This document shows positions 1-8,502 of a stretch of 64,000 nucleotides of DNA, piece by piece. Origin of the DNA: Deinococcus cellulosilyticus NBRC 106333 = KACC 11606 (GTDB lineage Bacteria; Deinococcota; Deinococci; Deinococcales; Deinococcaceae); NCBI RefSeq assembly GCF_007990775.1, contig NZ_BJXB01000001.1, positions 248,001-312,000 on the forward strand. The letters run 5' to 3'. The notes under the pieces are model-generated. The model ran no database searches, had not been told where the DNA came from, and saw nothing but the letters and a program-made list of their open reading frames with translations. The position numbers and the translations under genes were made by a program. How positions within the stretch are numbered: position 1 is the stretch's first letter; each line of letters begins with the position of its first letter.

Positions 1-1875
1 GTACAGGTCTGGTCCAGCGAAGAACTGGCTTTCAGCGAAGCAGAGGCCCTGGAGTGGGGCCTGCAGTCTGGATTTGCTCCAGAAGATGTTCTGGATGCAC
101 AGCAGAAATGGATGGGCTGGATTCATCCCATGCATCTGGATTTGCAGGGCAGTCGCCTGATGCTGCATGAATTTCTGGAACAGGAGGTTCTGCCAGGGAA
201 ACAGGGGCTTGCTGAACTCGCTCCACTTTCCGAAATCACCCCAGAAATGGCAGGTTACCTGCTGGGCAGAGAGCAAGCCCAAAGAATCAAAAATTCCAGC
301 TGGGTGCTACAACGCCTGTTTCGCGGCACCGAGGAACACTGGAGGTGGGTTCCCGGCCTGCGGGACCATCTGCTGTTGCTGCAGGCTTTCCAGCACACCT
401 CTCCTGCGTACCTGCAGGACATCCTGAACCTTCTGCTGGATGACCACAAATACCATGAAGCCCTCACCCTGGTGCAGCAGCATTTCACATCAGAGGGTGC
501 CTTGCTGTGGTTGCACACCCACCTGCAGGACCTGCTGCTTGCAGGGTGCAGCGAGCAGATCCATGAGGTTTTTCATGAACTGCTCGGCCAGCCTTGCTCT
601 GGAACACTGGAGGCCAGAAGAATCCTGATCCGCAGCTACATGGCGTTTTTTGGAGGGACCCCATACAGGGCCAGCCTCGGAGAACTGAAAGGGGTCCTCT
701 GTCTGACTTCAGAGGAACAACTCCAGTCTGAAGCCCATGCCCTGCTGTCATGGTGGACCCCAGACCCAGAGCAGGCCACACTCAGCCGCGCGGAGGCCCT
801 GAAGCTCGCAGACCACCGGCATTTTTTCAGGCACCTTGCCCAGGTTGGACTGGGGAGGGAAAAAACCCTGCGGGAAGATTTCGCTGTTGTAGACGCTTAT
901 TTCAGAGAGCTGCTGGGGCAGACTTTGCAGGCAGGTCTGGTCTGTGAATCCCTGCTGACCCTCCTGATGCAGGCCCAGGGTCAGGTGCATCACCTGAAAC
1001 TTCGTCTGGCAGAACAGACCCTCAGGCAGCTTTTTGATCTGGGCAGCCAGCATCCTGATCGTTGCAGGCCCCTGGTCGCCCATGCCAGAGCCCTGCATGC
1101 GCAGCTGTGTCTGCTGGCCCTTCGCCCGGAAGAGGCGGTGCAATCTGCGCAGCAGGCCAGAAGGTGGGCAGAAAAGACCTACCATGCCCACCTGTTGCAA
1201 CAATCTGCAGATGCTTTGCTGCTGGGACAGCATTTTCTGAATGATGCTGTGGCTGCCCTCCCTGAGACTTCACCCAGCATCCAGGCCCAGGTGCGCCTGT
1301 TGCAGGGACATCCTCTGCAGGCCCTGGAATTGCTTTCTGGTGCGGCTTCATTCATGGGAGGTGTGCTGCAGGTGCGGTGCAGGCTGGATCTGGGAGACCA
1401 TCTGCGGGCCTCTGAGGCGCTTCGGCAGCTTGGAGCAGGTTCCGCCACAGAGCAGGTCTACCTGCAAGCCACAAAAGTGGATGTGTTGATGCGCCTGAAG
1501 AAGCTTTCTGAAGCCCGTCTTGCAGCGCGGAGTTTCTGGCAGACCGTGCAGTTTGAACCCATTTACCTTCCCCTGGTTGGTCTTTCAGAAGGTGCCCTGC
1601 TGCTGCTTTTCCGGGAAGCCCGCAAACAGGGCATCCAGCCTGCAGTTGCACTGGACACCCTGCGGGTTGCTCCTCCTCTGCTTGACCTTTCTGATCGGGA
1701 ACGCACCATGCTGCAGTTTCTCTCTGCCGGGCAATCCAACCAGCAGATGGCCGAGGCCCTGGGCATCAGTGTGAACACCGTCAAGTACCACCTGAAACAC
1801 CTTTACGAGAAACTGGGGGTCAGCAGCCGGGAGGCAGCGAGGGACCTGGGTCAAAGGGTCATTTCCGGTTGGTGA
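1..1875 (+). CDS. LuxR-type transcriptional regulator, 5' end outside the window
   Basis: The reading frame is open from the first base, so the true start lies upstream; the first internal ATG is at 112. The last 65 residues form a LuxR/GerE helix-turn-helix (LSDRERTMLQFLSAGQ, then NTVKYHLKHLYEKLGV). The region before it is a long, leucine-rich helical array with no clear motif, like the TPR-type sensor region of large MalT-like (LAL) regulators. An AAA/NTPase domain, if present, would be outside the window. Its last 17 bases overlap the 3' end of the convergent dihydrolipoyl dehydrogenase gene. The DNA-binding role is clear from the motif; the signal and targets are unknown. Confidence 0.85.
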   Translation, partial: VQVWSSEELAFSEAEALEWGLQSGFAPEDVLDAQQKWMGWIHPMHLDLQGSRLMLHEFLEQEVLPGKQGLAELAPLSEITPEMAGYLLGREQAQRIKNSSWVLQRLFRGTEEHWRWVPGLRDHLLLLQAFQHTSPAYLQDILNLLLDDHKYHEALTLVQQHFTSEGALLWLHTHLQDLLLAGCSEQIHEVFHELLGQPCSGTLEARRILIRSYMAFFGGTPYRASLGELKGVLCLTSEEQLQSEAHALLSWWTPDPEQATLSRAEALKLADHRHFFRHLAQVGLGREKTLREDFAVVDAYFRELLGQTLQAGLVCESLLTLLMQAQGQVHHLKLRLAEQTLRQLFDLGSQHPDRCRPLVAHARALHAQLCLLALRPEEAVQSAQQARRWAEKTYHAHLLQQSADALLLGQHFLNDAVAALPETSPSIQAQVRLLQGHPLQALELLSGAASFMGGVLQVRCRLDLGDHLRASEALRQLGAGSATEQVYLQATKVDVLMRLKKLSEARLAARSFWQTVQFEPIYLPLVGLSEGALLLLFREARKQGIQPAVALDTLRVAPPLLDLSDRERTMLQFLSAGQSNQQMAEALGISVNTVKYHLKHLYEKLGVSSREAARDLGQRVISGW

Positions 1876-3280
1876 TGTGAATGGCTTCCTTGTGGCCGTG
1901 TTTTGCCGCTTCCATCAGGGTTTCAGACAATGTGGGATGAGGATGCACGCTGAGGGACAGGTCCTGCATGGAACTCCCCATTTCCAGCGCAATCAGGATT
2001 TCTCCAATCAGTTCGCTGACTTCTGCCCCCACCAGGGTTGCCCCGAGCAGGCGGTCTGTGCGTTCATCGCTGATGAGCTTCACAAACCCGATCTGGTCTC
2101 CCATCGCCAGAGCCCGTCCTGAAGCACTGAGGGGAAAGCGTCCCACCCGCACTGGAATGCCCCTGCTTCTGGCCTGCTCTTCGGTGAGGCCTGCGGTGGC
2201 CACTTCTGGATAAGTAAAGGTCACTGCTGGGATCGCCACCCAGTCCCGGGTGGAGGGCTGACCAGCGATGGCCTCTGCTGCAATTTCTCCTTCTTTGCTG
2301 GCTTTGTGGGCAAGGTAAGGTCCACCGCTGACATCTCCGATGGCATAGATCATGGGATCATCGGTGCGGGTGCTGGGCTGGGTGAGGATGTGGCCTCGTT
2401 CATCAAGCTGTACACCTGTATTTTGCAGGTTTAACCCTTCAGTGTTGGCACGAAATCCCACTGACACCAGAATTTTACCGGTAAATATCTCCAGGTCTTT
2501 TGCGCCATGTTTCACGTGCAACACAGGACCTTCAGCAGTGGATGTCCAGCCCTGCGCAGCAGCCTGGGTGAGCAGTGTCCCCCCTCGCTGGGTGAAAATG
2601 CGAGCAATCAGGGCTGCAGCCTCACTGTCGTTGCCCGGAAGAATCTGGTTTCCCTGCTCAATGATGGTCACTTCGGCACCAAGAGACTGGTACATCATGC
2701 CGATTTCCATGCCAATGACCCCACCACCAATGATCGCCAGACGTTCAGGAACCTCCTGCAAACTGACTGCTTCCTTCGCAGAAAGGATGGTCTGGTGGTC
2801 CCATCTGAAGGCAGGAAGCTCAATGGGACGGGCACCGGTGGCCACAATGATCCCTCGGGTGGCCCGCACCCGTTCTGTTCCTTCTCTGGTGGTGACAGTC
2901 AGGGTGCTGGAATTTTCAAACGCAGCCATCCCGGACAGGACATCCACCTTGTTCCCCTTCAGCAGCAACGCCACATTGCCCGTCAGTTTGCGCACCACTT
3001 CTGATTTGCGCTGCTGGAGCTCCGGGTAATTGATCTTCAGGCCCGACACCTCAATGCCTGCCATCCCAGAACGCAGGTGGTCCACCTGACGGGCAGAGTG
3101 AATCAGGGTCTTGCTGGGAATGCATCCCCAGTTCAGACACACACCACCCAGGGTCTCTTTCTCGATCACCAGGGTCTTCAGGCCCAGTTGAGCTGCACGA
3201 ATCGCGGCCACATAACCGCCGGGACCTCCACCAATCACAATTGCGTCGTAGGTTTTCACGCCTTCTGGGTTCACGTTCAT
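1859..3280 (-). CDS. lpdA: Dihydrolipoyl dehydrogenase (E3)
   Basis: This 473-residue flavoprotein would reoxidise dihydrolipoamide with NAD+ in a 2-oxoacid dehydrogenase or glycine cleavage complex. The FAD-binding GGGPGG motif is near residue 17, the redox-active pair is C48/C53 in GGVCLNWGCIPSK, a second Rossmann motif (IIGGGVIGMEIG) follows mid-protein, and the catalytic His lies in SVHPHPTLSE near the C-terminus. I chose ATG 3280 because it follows GAGGAGG and gives the usual family length; a longer frame to 3442 adds an unlikely basic, proline-rich stretch. No E1 or E2 gene lies nearby, so it may be a second E3 copy. Confidence 0.95.
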   Translation of the reverse strand: MNVNPEGVKTYDAIVIGGGPGGYVAAIRAAQLGLKTLVIEKETLGGVCLNWGCIPSKTLIHSARQVDHLRSGMAGIEVSGLKINYPELQQRKSEVVRKLTGNVALLLKGNKVDVLSGMAAFENSSTLTVTTREGTERVRATRGIIVATGARPIELPAFRWDHQTILSAKEAVSLQEVPERLAIIGGGVIGMEIGMMYQSLGAEVTIIEQGNQILPGNDSEAAALIARIFTQRGGTLLTQAAAQGWTSTAEGPVLHVKHGAKDLEIFTGKILVSVGFRANTEGLNLQNTGVQLDERGHILTQPSTRTDDPMIYAIGDVSGGPYLAHKASKEGEIAAEAIAGQPSTRDWVAIPAVTFTYPEVATAGLTEEQARSRGIPVRVGRFPLSASGRALAMGDQIGFVKLISDERTDRLLGATLVGAEVSELIGEILIALEMGSSMQDLSLSVHPHPTLSETLMEAAKHGHKEAIHITNRK

Positions 3281-3546
3281 CGCCTCCTCGGGACAAACGT
3301 ACCTCCAGGGTGGGTAGGCTGGCACCACCCGGGGGTAATGAGCCGAGAGCCCAGGGCCGATGGCCTGGTGCAGAAGGCAGCGACTCAGCGCAAAACGGCG
3401 CTTCAGCGGTCCTAAACATTTTGGACCGCGCAACAGGAGCAAGAAGGCCGCGAAAGCAAGCGACTCAGTTTTGATTCGGGCCGTCTCCGAGGCACGCAGG
3501 CAGAGTCAAAAAGAAGGCAGAAAAATATTGTCCTACGCTGAGGTCA
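3281..3546. other. GC-rich intergenic region with a 7-bp inverted repeat
   Basis: No convincing gene lies here. GCGGTCC and GGACCGC form an inverted repeat around a 10-base spacer at about 3406-3430, between the divergently read lpdA and the small membrane protein gene. It could be an operator or a small hairpin. I do not recognise a riboswitch. Confidence 0.4.
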
Positions 3547-3936
3547 ATGACACTCGATTTTCCACAGGCCATTCCAATATTGATCGGCCTGTTTCTGGTC
3601 GCCTTTTTGCTGGTGACGCTGATTTTAAAGCCTCCAGCGCATTTCAATCCACTGCTCTATTTTGGCCTGCTGCTCCTGTGTCTGTTGCCTGTAAACTTCT
3701 GGGTGTTTCTGTTCGGCTTGCTGGTCCCTGCTTTCCTCATGTACACAGGCATCGTTGCAGTGGTCGTCTGGATGATCCTTCTGGTGGTCACCCTGGTCCT
3801 GTTGGTGCGCAACAGACAGCGAGATGTCGGGACCATCGGGAGGGTCTTTCTGACCCTCTGGATGGCTCTGCTGCTGGGTCCCCTGACCTTCAACGGGATG
3901 CTCAAGATTGCCTGTTCCAGCCAGTGCCCCATCTGA
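3547..3936 (+). CDS. Small integral membrane protein
   Basis: The protein has 129 residues and is almost entirely hydrophobic, with about four membrane segments (roughly residues 8-27, 35-56, 60-86 and 100-120). A short basic loop (RNRQRD) falls between the third and fourth. The ATG at 3547 follows GCTGAGGTCA, a weak ribosome site. It ends four bases before the convergent stop of the Bax1-like nuclease gene. I do not recognise a family, and no catalytic motif is visible. It may be a transporter-like or stress membrane protein, but nothing in the sequence decides this. Confidence 0.65.
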   Translation: MTLDFPQAIPILIGLFLVAFLLVTLILKPPAHFNPLLYFGLLLLCLLPVNFWVFLFGLLVPAFLMYTGIVAVVVWMILLVVTLVLLVRNRQRDVGTIGRVFLTLWMALLLGPLTFNGMLKIACSSQCPI

Positions 3937-3940
3937 TGCT

Positions 3941-5161
3941 TTATTTTTCCAGCAGTTCCAGCACAGCTTTCGGTTGCAGAGACCCTTTGAAGAACACCAC
4001 CTTCACCGGGAGGTCCTTGAGGTCCACCCCGGTTTCTCCCAGATTCAGGCGGTCTGAGACAGCGATGATCAGGTTCTCGCAGTCCACTTTTCTGAGTTGC
4101 TGGAATTTGCGTTTCAGGTACTCTGGACGCCAGTAACCAATGACCTCCAGCACATAACTGCGCCCATCCGGGTGGGTGATGCGGAAATCAGGGATCATCA
4201 CACTGCCCGGTACAGGCAGGAGGTCCACCTCTTTTTCCAGCACCCACTCGGTTTTGGCTTTCTGCCATTTGGTGGCAAAGGATTCTTCCAGGGCACTGTC
4301 AAAGATCTGTCCTTTTTTGTAGTGGCTGCGCAAACCACACTGGGAATCCAGCGAGTAACTGAGGCTGTCTTCTCCGGACATGATGTCCAGAGACCGGGGT
4401 TTCAGGGTGGCCGTGAGGTTCCATTTGCTGACATTGAGCAGGGCCGGAAGCAGTTTTGCCATCGAGAGCCCATACCTCGTGCTGGCCGAAAACAGGCTGG
4501 TCGGGCCGTCCACGGTGATGGTGAATCCGGTGTCCTGATCCCCTTCGATGTAGGTCATCAGGCCAAAGAGCTTCAAAAACTTGAACAGGTACTTGTATTC
4601 CGCCTGAGAATTGCGGAAAGCCGTGAGTTTGAGGTCATAGGCCCGGTAGAAAATCCCCTGGGCCTGCGCGGTGTTGAAGCGGTCCAGCAGGGTTTCAGGG
4701 TCCGGTGCCTCAAAGCTGGTGAGGTAGTGGCGTTCTGGCAGGTCTGCATACAGGCCTTCACGGATCTGGTCGGCGGTCAGCACCAGTCCAACTTCCTGCC
4801 CAATCTGGTGTGCCAGTTCCTGCAAGGTCTGGTCTGAGTGGGTGTCGATGGGACCCCTTTTTGCAGCATGCAGAAAAACCCTTTCCCTGAGCTGGATGGG
4901 CTCAAGGGGGGTGATCGGCTCGAAGGTGGAGTGCTCGGTGCTCAGGATGTGGGCGAGCCCCCGTTTGGTGCGGTAGTCGGTGCTTTCCCCCTCCAGGGTT
5001 TGCAGGGCCTCCTGCAGATCGCGGCGCATCAAACCCACATGCTGTTCGAAGATTTCGATGATTTCCCGGGCCAGATCGAGGTTTTTGGGGGTGGCTTTCA
5101 GTTGTTTGGGTCGCACCTGCCCGTCTTTCAGGGTGTATTGCAGGAGTTCACTGGTCAACAT
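3941..5161 (-). CDS. DUF790 protein, Bax1-like nuclease partner of XPB
   Basis: This 406-residue protein matches the DUF790/Bax1 family, structure-specific nucleases that act with the XPB helicase in archaea. The N-terminus (MLTSELLQYTLKDGQVRPK) is the usual opening of the family. The C-terminal part holds a PD-(D/E)xK-like core, IPDFRI followed by VLEVIGYWRPEYLKRK, around residues 335-365. An XPB-type helicase gene lies just upstream on the same strand, separated only by a small gene on the other strand. The pair probably unwinds and cuts damaged DNA. The family call is firm; activity in this organism is inferred. Confidence 0.85.
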   Translation of the reverse strand: MLTSELLQYTLKDGQVRPKQLKATPKNLDLAREIIEIFEQHVGLMRRDLQEALQTLEGESTDYRTKRGLAHILSTEHSTFEPITPLEPIQLRERVFLHAAKRGPIDTHSDQTLQELAHQIGQEVGLVLTADQIREGLYADLPERHYLTSFEAPDPETLLDRFNTAQAQGIFYRAYDLKLTAFRNSQAEYKYLFKFLKLFGLMTYIEGDQDTGFTITVDGPTSLFSASTRYGLSMAKLLPALLNVSKWNLTATLKPRSLDIMSGEDSLSYSLDSQCGLRSHYKKGQIFDSALEESFATKWQKAKTEWVLEKEVDLLPVPGSVMIPDFRITHPDGRSYVLEVIGYWRPEYLKRKFQQLRKVDCENLIIAVSDRLNLGETGVDLKDLPVKVVFFKGSLQPKAVLELLEK

Positions 5162-5299
5162 GGTTGAGGGTTCCTCTCTTTCACTCAGCAGAAATTCGAG
5201 ATGTTTTCAAATGGCACTCAATATCAACAGGGTTGATTTTGTGAAAATTTAATTGTCATAAGACATCAGACAAATTATTTTATTTTCAAGGAGATGAAC

Positions 5300-5530
5300 A
5301 TGAAAAAACTGCACACCGTTTTGACTGCAAGCATGGTCCTTTTCGCTCTTGGAACGCCTGCCCAGGCCCAGCTTTATTCATCCATCCAGATCTGGACCCT
5401 GATCGGAGAAAGTTATGACATCTATGGGAGTGTGACTGGGCACCTCTGTCACTACCGGTCTCCATCAGGAGCCACCACCACCACAAGCACCTTCCTGCGT
5501 TCCACCTGCCCCCGCACGCTGATTCGCTGA
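5300..5530 (+). CDS. Small secreted protein between the XPB and Bax1 genes
   Basis: This 76-residue protein begins with a classical signal peptide (MKKLHTVLTASMVLFALG, then TPAQAQ) and a likely cleavage after AQA. The mature part is about 52 residues, with two cysteines and a Ser/Thr-rich tail. AAGGAG at 5288-5293 lies six bases before the ATG at 5300; an ATG at 5294 directly abuts it and is a poor start. The gene runs opposite to both neighbours, ending two bases from the helicase stop. The family is not recognised. The upstream stretch 5200-5290 is AT-rich and probably carries its promoter. Confidence 0.6.
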   Translation: MKKLHTVLTASMVLFALGTPAQAQLYSSIQIWTLIGESYDIYGSVTGHLCHYRSPSGATTTTSTFLRSTCPRTLIR

Positions 5531-5532
5531 AT

Positions 5533-6978
5533 TCACAGGTCCTCCCAGCGCACTGGGGCAGTGAGATCGACGGTTCCCTGTTCCAGCCCTTTGACAGGGG
5601 TAGAAGGCTTTCTGGGTTCTTCCACGCCTCTCCTGCGGTCAGACACCCGTTCTTCAGAAGTTCCCTCGCTGATCACTTCGTACAGGATCGCTTCTTTGCC
5701 TTCCTTGCGGCGCAGGATTCGCCCGAGACGCTGGATGTATTCCCTCTGCGTGGAGGTGCCTGACAGCACCATCCCAATGGAGGCTTCAGGCACATCCACC
5801 CCTTCATTGAGGACCCGGGAGGTCACGATCACCGGGTAATCGCCAGAACGGAACCTTTCAAGTGTGGCATGGCGTTCTTTGACCGGGGTCTGGTGGGTGA
5901 TGGCTGGAATCAGGAACTGCTCGGAAATCTTGTAAACGGTGGCATTGTCGTCTGTGAAGATCACGGTGCGCTCCCCCTGATGCCTTGTGAGCAGGTCTGA
6001 AAGCACCCGCAGTTTTCCCGAAGTTCCAAAAGCAATTTCACGGGCACTGCGGTGGGCCAGCATGGCTGCACGTCCAGCTTTTGAACGGGCGCTCTGCTTC
6101 ACAAAACGTTGCCAGCCATCCAGCGTTCCCAGACCGATACCCTGATCCCGCAGAAAGCTGTTGCGTTCTGCAATCAGGCGGTCATATTCCTGCCGTTCTT
6201 CCGCAGAGAGGGTCACCTTGATCTGCACCTCACGGAAAGGGGCCAGAACCCCACCTGAAAGCTGTTCGGGGGTGCGCTTGTAGACTGTCGGGCCAATCAG
6301 GGTCTGCAGCAGTTCATGCCGACCATCTGAGCGTTCCAGTGTTGCCGTGAGCCCCAGACGATATGGAGCAATGCTGTAATCGGAGATGACCTGATAGAAC
6401 TCGGTGGGAAGGTGGTGGCACTCATCGTAGATGTGCAGGGCAAACTGGCTTCCCAGACGTTCTGCATGAATGGCCGCACTGTCATAGGTGGACACCAGAA
6501 TCGGGGCTTCATCTCTGCTGCCCCCTCCCAGCAAACCCACCTGGGTTTCAGGGAAGGTCTTGAGGAGGCCCGCGTACCACTGGTGCATGAGGTCCAGGGT
6601 CGGGACACAGATCAGGGTGCTTCTGGGAGTGGAGTGCATGGCCAGATAGGCCAGGATGGTCTTTCCAGAGCCTGTGGGCAGCACCACCACACCCCTTCGT
6701 CCGGCCTGTTTCCAGGCGGCAAGGGCCTGTTGCTGGTGCTCGAAGGGCTGGATTTCCGGCAAAGACAGGTTCAGGTCCTGAAAGTTGCGGGCCTGGTCTT
6801 TGACTTCAATGCCAGCGCTCCGCATGGCTTCCAGGAAGGCACGGTACTGGTGGGCAGGCAGGCGAAATTTCTCGATGCGTTCGTCCCAGTGCACAAACTG
6901 AGCCCAGTCATGCCCCTTCGGTGGGGGATGCAGGATCAGGGTGCCCCGGTCAAAAGTCAGGGTGGATGCTCGGGCCAT
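5533..6978 (-). CDS. XPB-like DNA repair helicase (SF2)
   Basis: This 481-residue protein is a superfamily 2 helicase of the XPB/Rad25 type. Visible motifs in order are Walker A LPTGSGKT (near residue 110), the DEAD-type box IYDECHHLP, motif III GLTATLER and motif VI QRLGRILRRKEGK. The N-terminal 80 residues look like the damage-recognition region of short prokaryotic XPBs. ATG 6978 is preferred to 6993 because GAAGGG lies seven bases upstream. Its partner nuclease, DUF790/Bax1, is the next gene on this strand. Together they resemble the archaeal nucleotide-excision module. Function is inferred from family knowledge. Confidence 0.9.
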   Translation of the reverse strand: MARASTLTFDRGTLILHPPPKGHDWAQFVHWDERIEKFRLPAHQYRAFLEAMRSAGIEVKDQARNFQDLNLSLPEIQPFEHQQQALAAWKQAGRRGVVVLPTGSGKTILAYLAMHSTPRSTLICVPTLDLMHQWYAGLLKTFPETQVGLLGGGSRDEAPILVSTYDSAAIHAERLGSQFALHIYDECHHLPTEFYQVISDYSIAPYRLGLTATLERSDGRHELLQTLIGPTVYKRTPEQLSGGVLAPFREVQIKVTLSAEERQEYDRLIAERNSFLRDQGIGLGTLDGWQRFVKQSARSKAGRAAMLAHRSAREIAFGTSGKLRVLSDLLTRHQGERTVIFTDDNATVYKISEQFLIPAITHQTPVKERHATLERFRSGDYPVIVTSRVLNEGVDVPEASIGMVLSGTSTQREYIQRLGRILRRKEGKEAILYEVISEGTSEERVSDRRRGVEEPRKPSTPVKGLEQGTVDLTAPVRWEDL

Positions 6979-7064
6979 CAAAATCCCTTCCATTCTAGCT
7001 TTGTTTTGGATGAATTTACAGTAGCAAATTACGTTTTAAACGAATTTCGGTTCTGGGCAGCAAT

Positions 7065-7134
7065 TTACTGTTCACAGTGGACAGTCAACAGCGGGTTGGC
7101 TGCTGTGAACTGTTCACTGTGAATCGACAACTGT
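7065..7134. repeat. Cluster of overlapping imperfect palindromes
   Basis: ACTGTTCAC occurs twice (7067-7075 and 7109-7117). The second copy is part of GTGAACTGTTCAC, a palindrome with a central T, and the first is in CTGTTCACAGTGGACAG, a near-palindrome. The block lies just past the end of the MbnP/MbnH operon and before the XPB gene, so it may act as a terminator or a REP-like element. There is no clear T-run. Confidence 0.5.
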
Positions 7135-7542
7135 CTACTCTGCCATCAGCGGCAGGTACATTTTCAGCACCTGAAAATCATCGTGCTTTGTGGGCTTGGC
7201 ATCCAGCACCAGCGTGTACACTCCAGACTTAGGAGGGGTGAATTTGAAGAACAGACTCTCTTTGTCCTGCTGGATCTTGCCCACCGCCACAGGTCGCACC
7301 TTGGGATCGGGAATGCCGCTGTACACCAGGATGGTGCAACTGCATTCCTTCGCCTGGATCTGGGTCTGGTTCTCGCGGGTGAACAGGAAACGGACCATGC
7401 CCTCCTTTGTGGCCTTGAGGGGTGCAGGATCGGTCTTGTAAGACAGCGTGGTGCCCACGCCTGTGAAACCATTGTGGGCAAGTGTCGGGACCGCCGAAAC
7501 CATCAGGCCCATGAGGACCAGCATTGCCAGTTGTTTTTTCAC
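7135..7542 (-). CDS. Exported protein with a CxC motif, third gene of the MbnP/MbnH operon
   Basis: This 135-residue protein has a signal peptide (about residues 1-22, ending TLA-H) and a compact beta-rich mature domain. C67 and C69 in KECSC form a possible metal-binding pair, and the mature N-terminus begins with His (HNG). The start is GTG at 7542, which overlaps the stop of the peroxidase gene (GTGA) and follows GGGAGG, so the two are probably translationally coupled. I do not recognise the family; the fold could be an Ig-like or YtkA/FixH-like periplasmic domain. Its place in the operon suggests a role in copper handling or electron transfer. This is inference. Confidence 0.7.
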   Translation of the reverse strand: MKKQLAMLVLMGLMVSAVPTLAHNGFTGVGTTLSYKTDPAPLKATKEGMVRFLFTRENQTQIQAKECSCTILVYSGIPDPKVRPVAVGKIQQDKESLFFKFTPPKSGVYTLVLDAKPTKHDDFQVLKMYLPLMAE

Positions 7543-8501
7543 TTCGCCTCCCTGAATTCGGGGTTCCTGACAAAGTCCTCATCGGTGAGGCTTTCCATGA
7601 AGGCCACCAGATCATCGATCTGGTCGTCGGTCAGGCCCAGTGGACGCATCAGGGGATCGGCGTTCAGGTTGCTCTCTCCACCCTTGTTGTAATGCTCCAC
7701 CGCCTCCCTGAGCGTGGCCTTGCTGCCATCGTGCATGTAGGGGGCAGTCAGGGCGATGTTGCGCAGGGTGGGTGTCTTGAATTTACCAATGTCCTCGTCT
7801 TTCAGGGTGAGACGGGCCAGACCCTGGTCTTCATCAAAGACATTCAGGGCAGTGTTGTGCGGAAGTTCATCGGTGAAGTTGCTCCCGGTGTGACAGTGAA
7901 AACAATCCGCCTGATCGAAGAACAGTTCCATCCCGCGCTTCTGGGCATCGGTAAGGGCCTTCAGGTCTCCACGCTGGAAGCGGTCAAATGGGCTGTTGTT
8001 GCTGATCAGGGTGCGCTCAAAGCTGGCAATGGCCTCCACCACATGCTGCATGGTGGGCGCAGCCTGAAACACCTCTTTGAAGAGCGCAGGATATTCAGGA
8101 TGTGCCTTCAGTTTTTTCACAACGGAATCCACATCCGAGGCCATCTCATTGTGGTCGGTGAGGGGGCCCATCGCCTGCAGTTCCAGGCTTTTTGCTCCCC
8201 CCTCAAAGAAGAAGCTCTTGCGAAAAGCCACATTGGTGAGGGTTGGCGCATTGCGCACCCCCTTGCGGCCCTCCACCCCTGGAGACACAGCCTGATGGTC
8301 TGCAAACGCCAGGTCAGGGTTGTGGCAACTGGCACAGGACACTTTCCCATCTGCACTGAGGATGGGATCATAGAAGAGTTTCTTCCCGAGTTTGATTTTC
8401 TCGGGCGTCATGGGGTTGTTGGCAGGCACCGGGGGAAGCAGGGTGGGGGCTGCAGAAATGCACACCACCCCCAGCAACACCAGTGGGATCATTCGGTTCA
8501 T
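7539..8501 (-). CDS. mbnH: Di-haem cytochrome c peroxidase, MbnH/MauG family
   Basis: This 320-residue exported protein has two CxxCH haem c sites: CASCH (C56, C59, H60) and CFHCH (C200, C203, H204). That makes it a di-haem enzyme of the CcpA/MauG superfamily. Because an MbnP-type gene lies directly upstream, the MbnH subgroup is most likely; MbnH oxidises a tryptophan of MbnP to kynurenine to build a copper site. ATG 8501 follows GGAG and sits one base after the MbnP stop. The first 20 residues are a signal sequence. A plain H2O2-reducing peroxidase is the main alternative. No methanobactin genes lie nearby. Confidence 0.85.
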   Translation of the reverse strand: MNRMIPLVLLGVVCISAAPTLLPPVPANNPMTPEKIKLGKKLFYDPILSADGKVSCASCHNPDLAFADHQAVSPGVEGRKGVRNAPTLTNVAFRKSFFFEGGAKSLELQAMGPLTDHNEMASDVDSVVKKLKAHPEYPALFKEVFQAAPTMQHVVEAIASFERTLISNNSPFDRFQRGDLKALTDAQKRGMELFFDQADCFHCHTGSNFTDELPHNTALNVFDEDQGLARLTLKDEDIGKFKTPTLRNIALTAPYMHDGSKATLREAVEHYNKGGESNLNADPLMRPLGLTDDQIDDLVAFMESLTDEDFVRNPEFREAK

Positions 8502-8502
8502 G

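Noticed and set aside
3281..3546. A riboswitch upstream of lpdA
   Set aside because: The GC-rich hairpins do not match any riboswitch core I know, including the glycine type, and spacing to the start codon is unremarkable.
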